Shown: positions 37,201-45,009, counted from the stretch's first letter. The stretch: 64,000 bases of DNA from Margaritifera margaritifera (GCA_029931535.1 JAQPZY010001548.1:685001-749000); one strand, 5' to 3'. Notes: generated by a model not told the origin, from the letters alone. Translations and numbers: made by a program.

Positions 37201-37546
37201 ATTTACAGTAAATGGAATACATGAACACAATCTGAAAAAAATCCAAGATTGGATAAACAAGGTTCAAGACAAGCTTCCTTCAACATGTTCCTAATTTTGT
37301 CTCCCCTGTTCATTATAGATTATGTAAAAATGGATTTTCACATGCAAGGTAAGAAAACTTCACGACATTGATGCAAATGATGAAAACTCTGTCAAACTTC
37401 AGATACCAATCACAAGTTCCTGTGATCTGTAAAAGTATGTTACATAATAATACCTCTACTGTTTTTGAAATTATAGCATTGGTGATGCCAGCAAGTATTT
37501 CACTGGGATTCTGAAGAAACTTCACCAATCTCTCTGCAGTATCCAT
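6414..37546 (-). CDS. SYCP2/SYCP2L-like gene, 5' part, eight exons (partial)
   Basis: The gene was assembled by eye from seven coding exons (37454-37555, 35776-35920, 30044-30117, 19369-19393, 13370-13455, 6835-6923, 6414-6448) plus a likely untranslated exon ending at 39590. Every intron is GT...AG. The exon phases run 0, 1, 0, 1, 0, 2, 1 and fit with no internal stop, giving 547 coding nt (182 codons plus one base). The product is all-helical, without signal peptide or membrane segment. Stretches such as EKLVRHFMDALENPKLSF and STNILLEQCPTNLKESLL, and the total length to FFIG, line up best with the N-terminal armadillo-like region of SYCP2/SYCP2L, an axial-element protein of meiotic chromosomes. 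The alignment is from memory and the similarity is modest; another ARM/HEAT protein is possible. The gene runs off the left edge. Confidence 0.6.
6835..6923 (-). CDS. Exon 7 of the SYCP2-like gene (89 nt)
   Basis: It is bounded by gcattccag and gtaagttaa. It starts in phase 0 and encodes ALKSTNILLEQCPTNLKESL then LNRNDFFDT, leaving in phase 2. An amphipathic helix followed by a polar loop and a second helix fits an armadillo-type repeat. The intron to exon 8 is the shortest of the gene (386 bp). Confidence 0.7.
6924..11021. other. Intron 6, left part
   Basis: This is intronic sequence of the minus-strand gene. Apart from the SINE-like stretch at 9240-9490, I recognise nothing. A short segment (8740-8780, tacccatttaatcttacagg) recurs at 36058-36085. 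Plus-strand frames such as 8497-8898 carry no motif. Confidence 0.45.
9240..9490 (+). repeat. SINE-like dispersed repeat
   Basis: A GC-richer island in AT-rich intron reads gggtttaatgccattttttc, then 'gaggacccaggaaaaatcaccaacc', 'cttctcacatgccc' and 'cgtcaagactccaacctac'. This order (target-like gggttTAA..gcc, gaccc..gg, cccacatg, tcgaacc-like block) resembles short interspersed repeats that I associate with bivalve genomes. No clean tRNA-type A and B boxes or poly(A) tail can be seen, so the SINE label is tentative. Confidence 0.35.
11022..11125. repeat. 104-bp hairpin with 38-bp arms
   Basis: The left arm at 11022-11059 (gatctcaaataggtaacgat...) and the right arm at 11088-11125 are inverted copies, matching at 34 of 38 positions around a 28-nt loop. 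It could be a tiny fold-back element or a precursor-like RNA hairpin within intron 6. Two of the four mismatches would be G:U pairs in RNA from either strand. Confidence 0.7.
11430..12700 (-). pseudogene. Decayed Crypton-type tyrosine recombinase
   Basis: Read on the minus strand, the pieces follow the order of a Crypton/DUF3504 protein. The N-terminal core-binding part contains NTLNEILYDLKLLKAFF and IPTNELCSLLCKFF (about 12460-12590). After a frameshift comes TDGSNYEPNSIK (12380-12418), the typical 'DG..YEP.S' motif. Then comes the C-terminal catalytic part with KLNDHCIPPNQIIQISGYK and NNYSQM (11695-11790). The His-x-x-Arg box reads HSA-stop-K: the Arg codon is TGA at 11798-11800, as expected from CGA decay. 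The His of the usual SGH is Tyr, while the candidate nucleophile Tyr in NNYS remains. Many stops and frameshifts make it non-functional. Such elements insert single-stranded or circular DNA using the catalytic Tyr. It lies in intron 6, same strand as the host gene. Confidence 0.75.
13370..13455 (-). CDS. Exon 6 of the SYCP2-like gene (86 nt)
   Basis: The acceptor is tgtctttgcag and the donor is gtattattg. The last G of exon 5 plus TA makes Val, followed by KSEITEKLVRHFMDALENPK and LSFQTRME, leaving in phase 0. The sequence is a helix-turn-helix pair of armadillo type and aligns with the 'ESFVPRI...' region of SYCP2. Codon use and the lack of stops contrast with surrounding DNA. Confidence 0.7.
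13800..14335. repeat. Degenerate ~178-bp tandem repeat, three copies
   Basis: Three diverged copies share 'gaaaatgtaatcaggttatc', 'aaatttg(t)ctacctcaagtggttttgcttta' and 'aaaacttgaaaaattgctg' blocks in the same order. It has no coding content and lies in intron 5. Confidence 0.6.
14340..15090. repeat. Degenerate ~140-bp tandem repeat, about five copies
   Basis: Blocks 'gcagccatatttgatggcag', 'atcagcatcatttgtacaaa', 'actgaaagcccttaatgcc' and 'aggatgctttctgtcaa' recur with spacing of about 130, 140 and 149 bp. A further worn copy lies at 17750-17860, beyond the inverted repeat and LTR. Open frames at 14741-15059 are by-products of the repeat. Confidence 0.65.
15105..16975 (+). repeat. Inverted repeat copy A (interrupted by solo LTR)
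   Basis: Without the LTR (15934-16869) this is a ~935-bp unit, from cataccataacatgacgtgtc to tgaactgctccatgg. It matches 32209-33147 on the opposite strand over its whole length. No protein motif is visible, and its ends show no obvious target duplication. It may be a non-autonomous DNA element or a piece of a larger repeat family. Confidence 0.8.
15934..16869 (+). mobile_element. Solo LTR, copy 2
   Basis: A 936-bp element runs from TGTTACGGAATTATA to CTAGTCGTAACA and is flanked by GGAC at 15930-15933 and 16870-16873. It is the most diverged of the three copies (small indels throughout). It sits inside inverted repeat copy A. The partner copy at 32.3 kb has one GGAC (as GTCC, 32311-32314) and no LTR, which proves the insertion and its exact ends. 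The orientation is opposite to the host gene. Confidence 0.9.
16976..18880. other. Intron 5, middle part
   Basis: I recognise no gene here. There is a worn copy of the ~140-bp repeat at 17750-17860, and a 'tttcaaggacttttccgaac' segment (17878-17915) recalling the ends of the element at 27008-28218. Confidence 0.45.
18880..19230. repeat. Dispersed repeat, related to 33148-33300
   Basis: The order 'accctatggtcaaacatctc', 'tactgcttatgctgcac', 'gtttccatagtaacata', 'atcaaaaggcacatgtacac' and 'tgtaccaagtt' recurs at 33140-33290 in the same orientation. It ends in the tail 'aaatgaaaatgttgacagac ... gctgtattacgtacgggggc', shared with 2270-2365 and 34970-35060. C and G homopolymer-rich stretches lie at 19180-19225. 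Confidence 0.6.
19369..19393 (-). CDS. Exon 5 of the SYCP2-like gene (25-nt microexon)
   Basis: The acceptor is cctctttttacag and the donor is gtaatg. Read in phase 0 after exon 4 it encodes VLADLGAP and leaves one G for exon 6. The small size makes it easy to miss, but phase agreement with both neighbours and the clean splice sites support it. It continues the helix LLELLIH of exon 4. Confidence 0.6.
20524..21566 (-). mobile_element. hAT-like DNA transposon remnant
   Basis: The insert starts CATACATGTGA and ends TCACATGTATG (11-bp terminal inverted repeat). It is flanked by AGTAAG at 20518-20523 and 21567-21572; the matching bases run on into CAT, so the target duplication may be 6-9 bp, compatible with the 8 bp usual for hAT. 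It interrupts a tandem repeat. The minus strand encodes remnants of a BED-type finger (ICYGGKNDITCHAA, about 20935-20985, with stops) followed by the conserved N-terminal transposase segment. The element is about 1 kb, far shorter than a full hAT. Confidence 0.7.
20548..20910 (-). pseudogene. hAT-family transposase fragment
   Basis: A 120-codon open stretch contains VETLFANFITEHNLLFTVAD, HFSDLVKIMFPDSEI and FSYKRTKTAHIV, the typical 'FL.EHN..F..ADHF..L...MFPDS.IA..F...RTK' block of a BED-finger hAT transposase family common in aquatic invertebrates. The place where the first catalytic Asp is expected (CDE.ND after FAIL) reads IENSTS, so that residue is lost. The C-terminal catalytic part and dimerisation domain are missing. 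It cannot be an active transposase. Confidence 0.7.
21815..24830 (+). pseudogene. Dead non-LTR (LINE) retrotransposon with AP endonuclease and RT
   Basis: The pieces come in LINE order on the plus strand, broken by many stops and frameshifts. An endonuclease start (IGTLNVRILLECGIARLLAM ... GLQELRW) lies at about 22378-22490. The endonuclease core (VYAPTN, CLGDFNGASG, VGPYGSG, RLLELC) lies at 22650-22880. The RT N-terminal motif (EVTSALKKLKKGKAVRTCGI) lies at 23598-23660. The RT palm is at 24270-24310, where the FADD box reads HAND. Last comes a C-terminal 'FGHTARAPPN' block at about 24570. The end runs into 'caatgatgatgataac', a short tandem tail as in RTE-like elements. Clade is uncertain. 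It lies in intron 4, opposite to the host gene. Confidence 0.75.
21982..22072. repeat. 91-bp two-step hairpin in the LINE 5' part
   Basis: The outer stem is CTTGGATGGT (21982-21991) with ACCATCCAAG (22063-22072). The inner stem is CTGATGGAACTCAACACC (22007-22024) with GGTGTTGATTCCATCAG (22031-22047), with one unpaired base. It lies upstream of the endonuclease remnant and may be an RNA structure of the element's 5' untranslated region. Confidence 0.75.
24831..27007. other. Intron 4, middle part, with (TAA)n
   Basis: This is AT-rich intronic DNA. The only clear item is the (TAA)n microsatellite at 25204-25262. Scattered 'gaccttggaccaaaatgtca'-type words (26335-26355) suggest worn dispersed repeats. 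Confidence 0.45.
25204..25262. repeat. (TAA)n microsatellite
   Basis: About 18 TAA units with one ATGATA interruption near the right end. Confidence 0.95.
27008..28218 (-). mobile_element. DNA transposon with CAGGGTT ends (hAT-like, tentative)
   Basis: The left end is CAGGGTTCATACAGG followed by 'ttcaaggac'. The right end read inward is CAGGGTTTGTATG, followed by 'tccttgaat' and 'gtccttgaat'. AGGTT occurs directly outside both ends (27003-27007 and 28219-28223), a probable 5-bp target duplication. CAGGGTT..TA ends with tccttgaa repeats are typical of an animal DNA transposon family that I associate with hAT. At 1.2 kb, with only a short coding remnant, it is non-autonomous. Confidence 0.65.
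27190..27850 (-). pseudogene. Zinc-finger plus coiled-coil transposon protein, broken
   Basis: On the minus strand the frame opens with TWLEWKEYRDWLRRSE (about 27765-27815), then a TAA stop, then a C-x2-C...H-x5-H finger (CFPCKKVINI ... LTSHASGKKH, 27665-27750). After that comes a coiled coil (27300-27560) with ELDQLKTKKARLMEDINGLK and LLSLEKEIKQKAEELRLL. This finger/coiled-coil arrangement is the N-terminal part of a transposon-linked protein family seen in fish and invertebrates. The stop between the WLRR block and the finger, and the missing catalytic region, mark it as a remnant. Whether the host element ever encoded a transposase cannot be seen. Confidence 0.6.
28224..29540. other. Intron 4, right part
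   Basis: I see no gene. Words such as 'tttgaccttgaacccgatat' (28930) and 'ttgacttgaacccagagtc' (29244) hint at worn copies of the mollusc-type dispersed repeats. Confidence 0.4.
29540..29830. repeat. Dispersed repeat, related to 2390-2800
   Basis: It shares, in order, 'tgtcaatataatcatccatt', 'agtagcaatatcaa', 'tttcaagatggccaccatgg', 'tttaggaggagtagtgataa' and 'tctctgaccagtag' with 2400-2790. It lies in intron 4 close to exon 4. Confidence 0.65.
30044..30117 (-). CDS. Exon 4 of the SYCP2-like gene (74 nt)
   Basis: The acceptor is ttcttgttcacag and the donor is gtaagaa. With the last G of exon 3 it makes Ala, followed by IFQKISDVETDDVCSQTLLE and LLIH, leaving in phase 0. The helix LLELLIH joins VLADLGAP of exon 5. 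Splice sites and frame are clean. Confidence 0.7.
30585..32205. repeat. ~164-bp tandem repeat, about ten copies
   Basis: The blocks 'caaaatacccctttt', 'aagaaatttccccaaaaatg', 'ggccagaggaaaaaagtaaa', 'accttactgcacatctacac' and 'caaccacatatctagtctac', then 'aagtttcaataaaatcctcc' and 'aagcagtgtggaggagaagc', recur about ten times with spacing of 150-175 bp. Copies differ by many substitutions and small indels. The array stops exactly where inverted repeat copy B begins. Open frames at 30789-31532 and 31899-32096 are by-products. Confidence 0.8.
32209..33147 (-). repeat. Inverted repeat copy B (LTR-free)
   Basis: This is the reverse complement of 15105-16975 minus the LTR, over ~939 bp. The point where copy A carries the LTR reads aatgtccaaag here, with a single GTCC (32311-32314), i.e. 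an empty target site. A poly-T/A-rich segment at 32999-33030 is expanded relative to copy A. Confidence 0.8.
33148..35775. other. Intron 3, repeat-rich
   Basis: It contains the dispersed repeat 33148-33300 (partner at 18900-19080) and (TAT)n at 33415-33439. A poly-G run lies at 34875-34888, and the 'ctctgtattacatactgggg' tail at 35036-35055. A 27-bp word at 34772-34798 recurs exactly at 38052-38078. Around 33695-33770 'agctagctcagctgcttg' looks like a worn tRNA A box, but no B box or cloverleaf can be drawn. Plus-strand frames (33787-34074 and others) have no motif. Confidence 0.5.
35776..35920 (-). CDS. Exon 3 of the SYCP2-like gene (145 nt)
   Basis: The acceptor is ttttgtatag and the donor is gtattttc. 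It starts in phase 0 and encodes EIQQWDGSRIGQTIVEDLLV, AVQDVAKTDNGPDDIQG and LFDHGFIHIFS, leaving in phase 1. It is the longest exon found. The 'GLFDHGFIHIFSAIFQK' stretch formed with exon 4 fits the place of a conserved hydrophobic helix in the SYCP2 armadillo-like region. Confidence 0.7.
35921..37453. other. Intron 2
   Basis: No feature is recognised apart from a short stretch at 36045-36140. This shares 'tacccatttaatctaacatg' with 8740-8760, and 'gcagtgctgcacct' with the inverted repeats. The open frames are AT-rich chance frames. Confidence 0.45.
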
Positions 37547-37555
37547 GAGTACAAA
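37454..37555 (-). CDS. Exon 2 of the SYCP2-like gene with start codon (102 nt)
   Basis: The acceptor is gtatttttcag and the donor is gtattatt. Nine bases of leader (TTTGTACTC) precede ATG at 37546-37544, giving MDTAERLVKFLQNPSEILAG then ITNAIISKTVE, ending in phase 0. ATG context is CTCATGG. This start is chosen because exon 1 cannot be joined in frame and no other in-frame ATG precedes it. Confidence 0.65.
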
Positions 37556-39589
37556 CTGAAAAATACAAGAATTGCACATGTAACTTCAAGTGATAATGAA
37601 TATCTCAGATAAACATCATCTTTTTTAACATGGCAGCTACTCACCTCCATGTCTTTTTTGTTCCACCTTCTCTTTTCTGTAGATATTAGTACTATACTGG
37701 ACTTTTTTTTTACTCAAATTTTAAAATATGTGAATGCATTCACAATGGTAATACTAATTCAACACAATTGTTTATTCATAATCCATTGCTTTATTTTAGA
37801 TTCATTATAACAAGATAAATGTGAAAATCATGGGGACAGGGAGGCAACTCCTGCTTCCTATCCCATCCTATCCAATGCTGCATGTGTAAATACCAGGTTG
37901 ACTGACTTAATACACCAACAGTAAATGTCCTAAATATGACTTTTGAAAGTAAAACAACACTGCAAGTGCGCAAAATACTTTATAGTTATATGCAGTCACT
38001 AATAAGGCACACATTTTAACTGTTCAAAATCTGCTTATTTTATAGTCAAGTGCACCAATTTTCACCCCAAGTTTAGTGAATTGAACATTATGTGACCTCT
38101 GTTTTATCAGCTAGAGCCTTTTTATGATAAACTCCCAAAATCAAACAATTTAATAATCAAACAATCTTATTTTTCAATTACAATACAGACTGCCTAAATG
38201 AAGGGCATTCCCACAAGGTCTATTCTTGAACTGAAAATGTGGGGAAGAGGTGAAGGGAATTCTCTGCTCCATTTGAAAAAAGGGAGGGAATTTCAGAAAT
38301 GTCCAGAAGGATTTAATGAAGAAATAAAGGTCGGGCTTGAAAACATAATGCGCAATTATTTTTGCACAGTCAGGTGATTTTTCAGCAAAATTTTTTAGAA
38401 ATTGGAAGGAAATAATGCAGACTCAAATGTCCAAAATATATTCTTGAGGAAAATCATTACTCAGACATAAGGAATCACATTTTGGTATGGAAGGTCCATA
38501 GCAGTAGAGGCTGATAATTATATGTGTTTGAATTTTCTTGAATAAAGAAGAAACACATAAGGATATTTATGACCCCTGTCTTTTCTAAAATTTTAATTTA
38601 AATGACTCCATTTTTTCAACTGGTATAGGCCCTTAGGCCCCACTTTTTCCATTTCTGAAATTAACACTGCTGCAAATCAACAAGTTTTCGAGTTAACACA
38701 AATTTTAGCTAGTTTAGCAAGAAAGCTATATTTGTGAGAAAACATACACTGCCAAAAAAAGATATAATAAAGTACTATGTATCAATTAGATATTTCCAAA
38801 ATGTTATCTTGCTAATTACAGGAAAACTGAATGATGTTAAAAATATGATTTACTGCATTTGTTCACCTATCTACCTGCTGATATTCAAGTTTGTGAAGAA
38901 TTTTAATGTATTTTTACAATGCTTTTTGAACCTTTCTCAACATATGTTAAGACTGCAAATGCAGTGTGAACTCTGATTATTACTGAAAGATCACCATCAA
39001 GACAGTTTTCACCTCAACCGCATGTGTCGCCTCAAAATACCTGGGTGTAAAATATATTTTTAAAAACTGCCCTATCAAAATACCTGACCATATTCACAAC
39101 TGATATTGTCTCCCTTATATAATGATTTCATGCTTCATATTTCTAACTCATAAAAATGTTAAAATGCAATGCTCTTATCATAATGTTATTGTATCATTCA
39201 CATTTTCAGGATACTGATCGGAGATAAATGTCAGAGGATCATTTTCCAATTTTGACAACAACACAATGGTAATGGAATTAGACTAAAATTGACGATCACT
39301 GTATAATTATCTGCAATGATCTAAAACGTTTATCTTGAAATATCAAACATCATTGATAAAAGTCGACTGAATAGGCGAAATATTATAATTTCATGCAGTA
39401 CAGTACTGCATTTACCAACATTTTGTGATCGAAATAAAGCGAATAATGAAAAAAATAGCTCAATATTAGCAATTTGGAAGACACATATCGTTCTACAAAC
39501 TAGCACAAACCTCTGTTCAATCGACCATATTGTAAAAATATAAAAGATTTCTTTCTGTCCACCGAAACGGAAATACACCCTACACTTAC
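37556..39589. other. Intron 1
   Basis: AT-rich sequence. It holds a 27-bp exact copy (38052-38078) of 34772-34798. Around 38310-38470 there are blocks resembling 35090-35280 ('cataatgcgcaat...tttttgcac', 'caaaatatattc'), so a dispersed repeat is shared between introns 1 and 3. No exon is seen. Confidence 0.45.
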
Positions 39590-39720
39590 ACAGCAGACGA
39601 CACATGTCCCGTTACTTGCTTGACCTATAACCTCAATGACGTCACATGGCGCGAATGGTTGCCACATTGTATACAACAAGCACGTGTATGCCAGATGTAA
39701 ACATTGCATTTTTAATGTGC
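39590..39720 (-). promoter_or_regulatory. Probable promoter and non-coding exon 1 of the SYCP2-like gene
   Basis: A donor gtaagt (acttac at 39584-39589) ends a likely first exon at 39590. Just upstream for the minus strand lie a perfect CRE palindrome TGACGTCA (39638-39645) and TTCGCGCC (an E2F-like word, 39647-39654). The local rise in CpG against the AT-rich surroundings supports a promoter. The transcription start is not visible. An ATG at 39605 in this exon would start a short frame that overlaps the main start out of frame. Confidence 0.5.
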
Positions 39721-42700
39721 AGATGTGGCGTTTGGAAAATTAGCGTTTTATGGTTCTAAATATCTGCAAAATATTAATATTTTGGGAAAACTTAATCTTT
39801 TAATAGCATTTTTTATTTAGCACAATGCTGTTTAACTGCTTTATTGTATGTCACTACTTTACACCAGGCGATAATGTAAATAAGATCACGCTCACTCATG
39901 TACGTACCGCGCTGTACCCTTTGCCTGCTCCATTGCATATTGTTAGCGCTTACTGAAAGCTGGCATGCACTGCCACAATCATAACAAAGAGAGAATAAAG
40001 CATTTTTCAAATAATTTCATGCATTTTTAACTTCAAACCCCTTAAATTCTGTACGCTAAATCATATATCTCCTTCCCCTACCCACCTCTCAGTTCAGCTC
40101 GTAAGAATGCTCCCTTCATTACATAACAGAAGCGAAGCTAAATTTAGCGTCTATTGAAAGCGCCATCATGCGACAACAATGCCCATCACACAATAGAAGG
40201 ATGGGTGAATAACTCTGAGTAGCTTTAAACTTCTCTACAGGTATGCGGGATGTTTAAAAACTTCGTTTTTTCGCTCTAAAAGTTTAGTTTTCGAGTTTTA
40301 ATAGATGAAATCAATTTTAACTGTTAGCTTTAATTGATTTTCAATAATTTAAGTACCGAGTAGTGAGCAGTGACGTAATTTAGCTACAACAGAAGCTTTG
40401 GTTGAAGCCATTTGGCTCAGCTGGCTTTGCTTCCAGACTCTGCGGTTTTCCCACCAGAAGGTCTAATTGATTAATATTTATAGTTTTTCTTATTTTCAAG
40501 TTGTTTTGCATTTAAATTCTTTAAAAATAGCTTGTCCTACCCCTATGACAACCTAAATTGCAGCTGCCTGTGTTTATTATGTAAAAAATGAGACTGGAAA
40601 GCTGGAGACCAAACCGTCGGCTCCGTGCTTTTGTTCATTTTTTTGTTGAATTTGCCCTGCTTGTTATGTTCGATTATTTTCGCTAATTAATAGGAATAAA
40701 AGGCAAAATCTATTGAGGGTAAAATGTATGTATTCTGCTTTATTGTTTAGCTAGTGCGCCGAACGCATGTCGTCTAGCAGATACTCTGCAGGTGAGGCAA
40801 TCTGGACAAAGAGGGAAAGCGAGAAGATTTAGATGCAAAACACACAAATAAATGTTATATTGAATCTTAGCAGATGATTTATAGCTACTTGAGAAACGGT
40901 TGAAGACAATAATCACAATGACAGAGAGCAAAATCCACTGAAGAGTTAGAGAAGACAAAAAAATTGCTCCAAAAGGCGTGGCGTCTGTTTACCATAGAGC
41001 ACAAGAACAGTTATGTTGCTTACACATGCAGGAGGGCAATTTGCCAAGGCATCTATGACATCATCCATCAAGCAAATCTGCAGCAGCCAACTTTAATTCT
41101 GTTGACATACGGTGCTTCAGCTGCTTGCACCTGCGATTTTGAAATAAATAAAATATCTATTGCACATGTCCAACAACTATACCCGCATCATTTGTCCCAA
41201 CCACCAATCGAAGGCAAATCTGTCAGAAAGACTGGTTTCATTCGAGAGAGTGTAACTTGAAAAACCCTTTATTAAGTGGTAGGATTCTTTCTAATTGATT
41301 TTTGTAACCGAGACGGGTCTGTTATGAAAGATTTTCTCTAATCAGTTTAATTTATTGGAAAACGCAACCTGACATGGTCTGAAGGCAGATTTCATATTGA
41401 GCCATACCTTCAAAATTCAATTGTGAAGAAGCTGCGAAATGAGAAATTGCCATTTATCATTGCTCTGGCACTTTGTTGTGAAGAAGTTGTGAATTTTAGA
41501 AAGAACATTTCATGTAATTAAGCTGAAATCATCAATTTCAAAAATCACTGTATTAGAACAATAATGGTTTGAATGATCTTGAATGCCTATTGAATCATCT
41601 TGATTGGAAAAAAAACTTGTTTCTGCTGGATACATGTTTGCTTTGATCCAAGCCGTTTTTATAGTCTCGTTTAGCTAAGCTCTCCCGTGTGGCTTGGTGA
41701 GAGTTTCGCCATACGAGGCTCTGATAAAATGTTTCATTGACATATGTTACCAATAGATAGCACTTCAGTAAAACTTTGTAGAAGTAAAACTACCAAGACA
41801 TCTCTCCCTATCTCAAAATTGTCAGGGAGCCACGCGAGAGTCTGGTTGAACGAGGCGATCATTTTCTACTTTAAAGATGTTCTATTTAGCCTATGGCAAC
41901 TGTTGAAATACTTACAACTCGTGATTAGTTTAAATACTTTGCGGTATTCTTCAGTTCTTTGAGTCAAACGAGTTTACGTTGAGGAAAAAAGAAACAGAAA
42001 GTTATACCAACAGGAAAAAATCCTTTGTAATTCAGGAAAAAATAACTGAAATATTGACCGAGTTTAGAACATCGCTTCTTCTCGCCGCATGACAGACACC
42101 TATCTCGTCCAGTATCTGAGCTAAACAGGAAATACTGACAAATTTCACACGGTGAGCACCTTGAAACGACACTGGATTAAACGTACAATTGAACCTGCCA
42201 TTTGACATATTGGTGAAGGAAAAAAATTATAAAACTATTACATAAATTGCTGTAGGTTCGTTTTGAAAAGTCGAGAATATTGACACTTGGCGGGAAAATC
42301 TGACTGTCACGAGTTACCCCCCTTCATCGCTTCATTGAGGCGGAGCCTATCAATATTGTCTTTATTGGTGGTATTATATTATCATATTGTAATGTAGACC
42401 GTTGCTCTAAACGATTTAAAGTTTATACTGCAAAGCCGAAAAAGCCGGAAATGTGAACAGTAATGCAGAATCTTACAAATTATACATTCTCTCCTCTCTC
42501 TCCCTCTTTTTTTTTTTTTTTTTTTTTTTTTCTTAACTCGGCGTGGTCAATTATGATTGCTCTGATTTTCGTATACAACATATTTTAATTATTTTTTTTT
42601 TAATTCAGGGGACAAGTTGTAGTTTTTCGATCAGACTTCTTCCTTGTTTAGGTCACAGGGTGTGAATGGGGGTGGGGTAGCTATTGCTTGTACTTAAAAG

Positions 42701-43948
42701 TTTCGACAATGCTTACTTCTGGTGGATATTGGCACTATCAATCAATTAGAATTTGGCATTTTTTTTAAATAATTGTTTCTGTTGGATTTGGTTATTTCAC
42801 GTACTTCCCACCTTTAAAATCAGGTATCAGTATGTACAAAAGTCAGCTTTTAAGAAGACTCTTCGATCTATCATGTTCTTTGAGTCGGGTGGGAGAGTGG
42901 GAACACCCGTCTGGGGATACTGGGTGCCTTTCAGATTCAGTTTTCCTCACAATAGTATTGCCTTGCATGCAACTTGTTTTAGACTAGTTGCTGAATTTTT
43001 ATCTTACATCCAAATAAATCTATAGGATACGTTACAAGTTAAAAAAAAATCAAGAGAGAAAGAAAGTTCTACAGAAAAAGATAGAACTCTGGATTACTTT
43101 AGAAAGAAGTTAGATATCCTGGAGGGGCATAATTTCTTATCTTTTAAGTCGCAAAATTAGATCACAATCTGTTTTAAATGCACTTGCATTTCTCTCAGTG
43201 ATCTGATGAACGGGCGAAAAGTTTTGAAACAAACTATGCTTACTTGCTATATGGAATTAGTTCTCTATCAACTATCTGATTTGAATCATATTACTTCCAT
43301 CAAGAAAATACTTTATAGGAAATTACCTCCTGTCGGTGTAACAACAGATATCTTACATTTTCACTTATTAACTCAAAGGAACAAATGTTCACTCGCTTTC
43401 CAGGGTCAAGAGGGCGTTTTTATAACTTGGATGAAGCACTCTATACTTTGGCTTGATTTGAGTAGGAGTGCAACTACTTTATTGCACCTCGAACTTTTTT
43501 TCAAGGCTAATTTAAGGTTGAAAGATATGAAACACTTTGCCCACTCCAATGTTTCCAGGGCTGAGAAGTTGGGAGGTCTTTGAAACAGGTAATTCCATCT
43601 TTATTAAGAAGGGGCACAGACAAATTCAAAAATGTGCCCTGACAACGGTATTTTATCCGAACGGATCGAATCAATAAGTCCACGACAGGTAAAATATAAA
43701 TTACATCACTGAAATAACGAACAAATTGTACGATTTAGCCAGTCTATTATGCGTAGTTACTTGGTGGACATATTACCTTCTCTGGATGTTATATGCACTA
43801 GTGTTTCAGGTTCCAGCTAACAAAATGCACAAAAATCTTTGCTTCCTCTTTAACGATTAAATGTTGTTGTTTTCCTTGGTGACATCCTACCTTTTCACCA
43901 GAGAGTATGTTACGTACTACATGTGGTGGTCAGATCAACATGCACAAA

Positions 43949-43951
<3 letters not shown>
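39721..43951. other. Intergenic stretch, no gene recognised
   Basis: The sequence is slightly richer in CpG between 39.7 and 42.4 kb. A poly-T run lies at 42508-42532. The plus frames 40964-41260, 42753-43025 and 43206-43583 are the longest. The last is preceded in frame by a charged stretch (KSREKESSTEKDRTLDYFRK, about 43060-43110) and could be a remnant of a mobile-element protein, but I cannot name it. Confidence 0.4.

Positions 43952-44039
<88 letters not shown>
43952..44039. repeat. (TA)n microsatellite, 44 units
   Basis: A nearly pure TA run of 88 bp. Confidence 0.97.
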
Positions 44040-44041
<2 letters not shown>

Positions 44042-44560
44042 CTCTAATGTTAAGGTCACATCAGTGCTACTATATCTCAGATCTGCCTTTTAACTTTTAG
44101 GCACTTTGGAAATGAGGTATGAAACTTTGTATACAAATGCACTATTATCAGAGAGTGTGTTTTGTATTGTATCACATTCAAGGTCAATGTTAAGGGTTAG
44201 AATCACTTTTTTTAAAGTGTGTGTGTGTGTGTGTGTTGTCTAACTCGACAGCTCTTGAAGAGAAAAAGATGAAACTTGGTACACGTATGTATCATTACAA
44301 CTAAATGTGTCAAGTAAAACCGCTAGGGTCAGCTATTCAAGGTCAAGATCAAAAGTAAACATTCTTTATTTTCACTTTAAGTTACAGAGTTCTAGAGTAT
44401 TTGGTATTGAAAGATAAAACTTACCACACGTACGTATCATTTTTGTGGATATGTTGCATACCAAATTGTGAGTACTATCTTGAATATAAACGTCAAGGTC
44501 ACAAATAAACATTGTACAATTAAAGTCATTTGAAGCGGTTTAAGCACGACATTACCAAAA
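44040..44560. repeat. Degenerate ~175-bp tandem repeat, about three copies
   Basis: The blocks 'gaagag(a)...gatgaaacttggtacac', 'gtatgtatcattacaac' and 'attcaaggtcaaggtcaaa' recur at about 44110, 44250 and 44400. This pattern is common in bivalve non-coding DNA. A (GT)n run lies at 44217-44236. Confidence 0.6.
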
Positions 44561-45009
44561 ATATTCAAAGCGGTCGCTAGGCAACTGAGTAATTTTTAAT
44601 TAAATCAGCCATAAGTGAAAACTTACAAGAAATACAAGAATTTGTAAAGATTCTAAAACACTTTTTTCCTCATGTTCCTTGCATTTTTTTATGTGGAAGA
44701 GTTTTAGTTCCTTCATCATTTAATTTGGCAGATATTCTTTTGTTCATATCACTCATCTGATTCAATGGACTTACCTTACCTTACATGAAAGAAGCTCGTT
44801 GATTGGACGAAATTAGAAAGACGGACGAATTTGATCGGGTTACAATGTCGAAACTTCTCGTCGCTATTTCTTGACCACGCGAGATCTACATTATTACTAC
44901 TACCACGTAATGTTTGTTGAGGTGTACATCTGCGCGTGCTAATATAAGTGTACTCTGCCAGTATATCACGCGACCAGGAATTGGCTGATAAAAAGAAGAA
45001 AAGAAAATA

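Noticed and set aside
43206..43583. 125-codon plus-strand frame, with a charged stretch upstream
   Set aside because: I could not connect it to any family. It is kept only as a remark in the intergenic entry.
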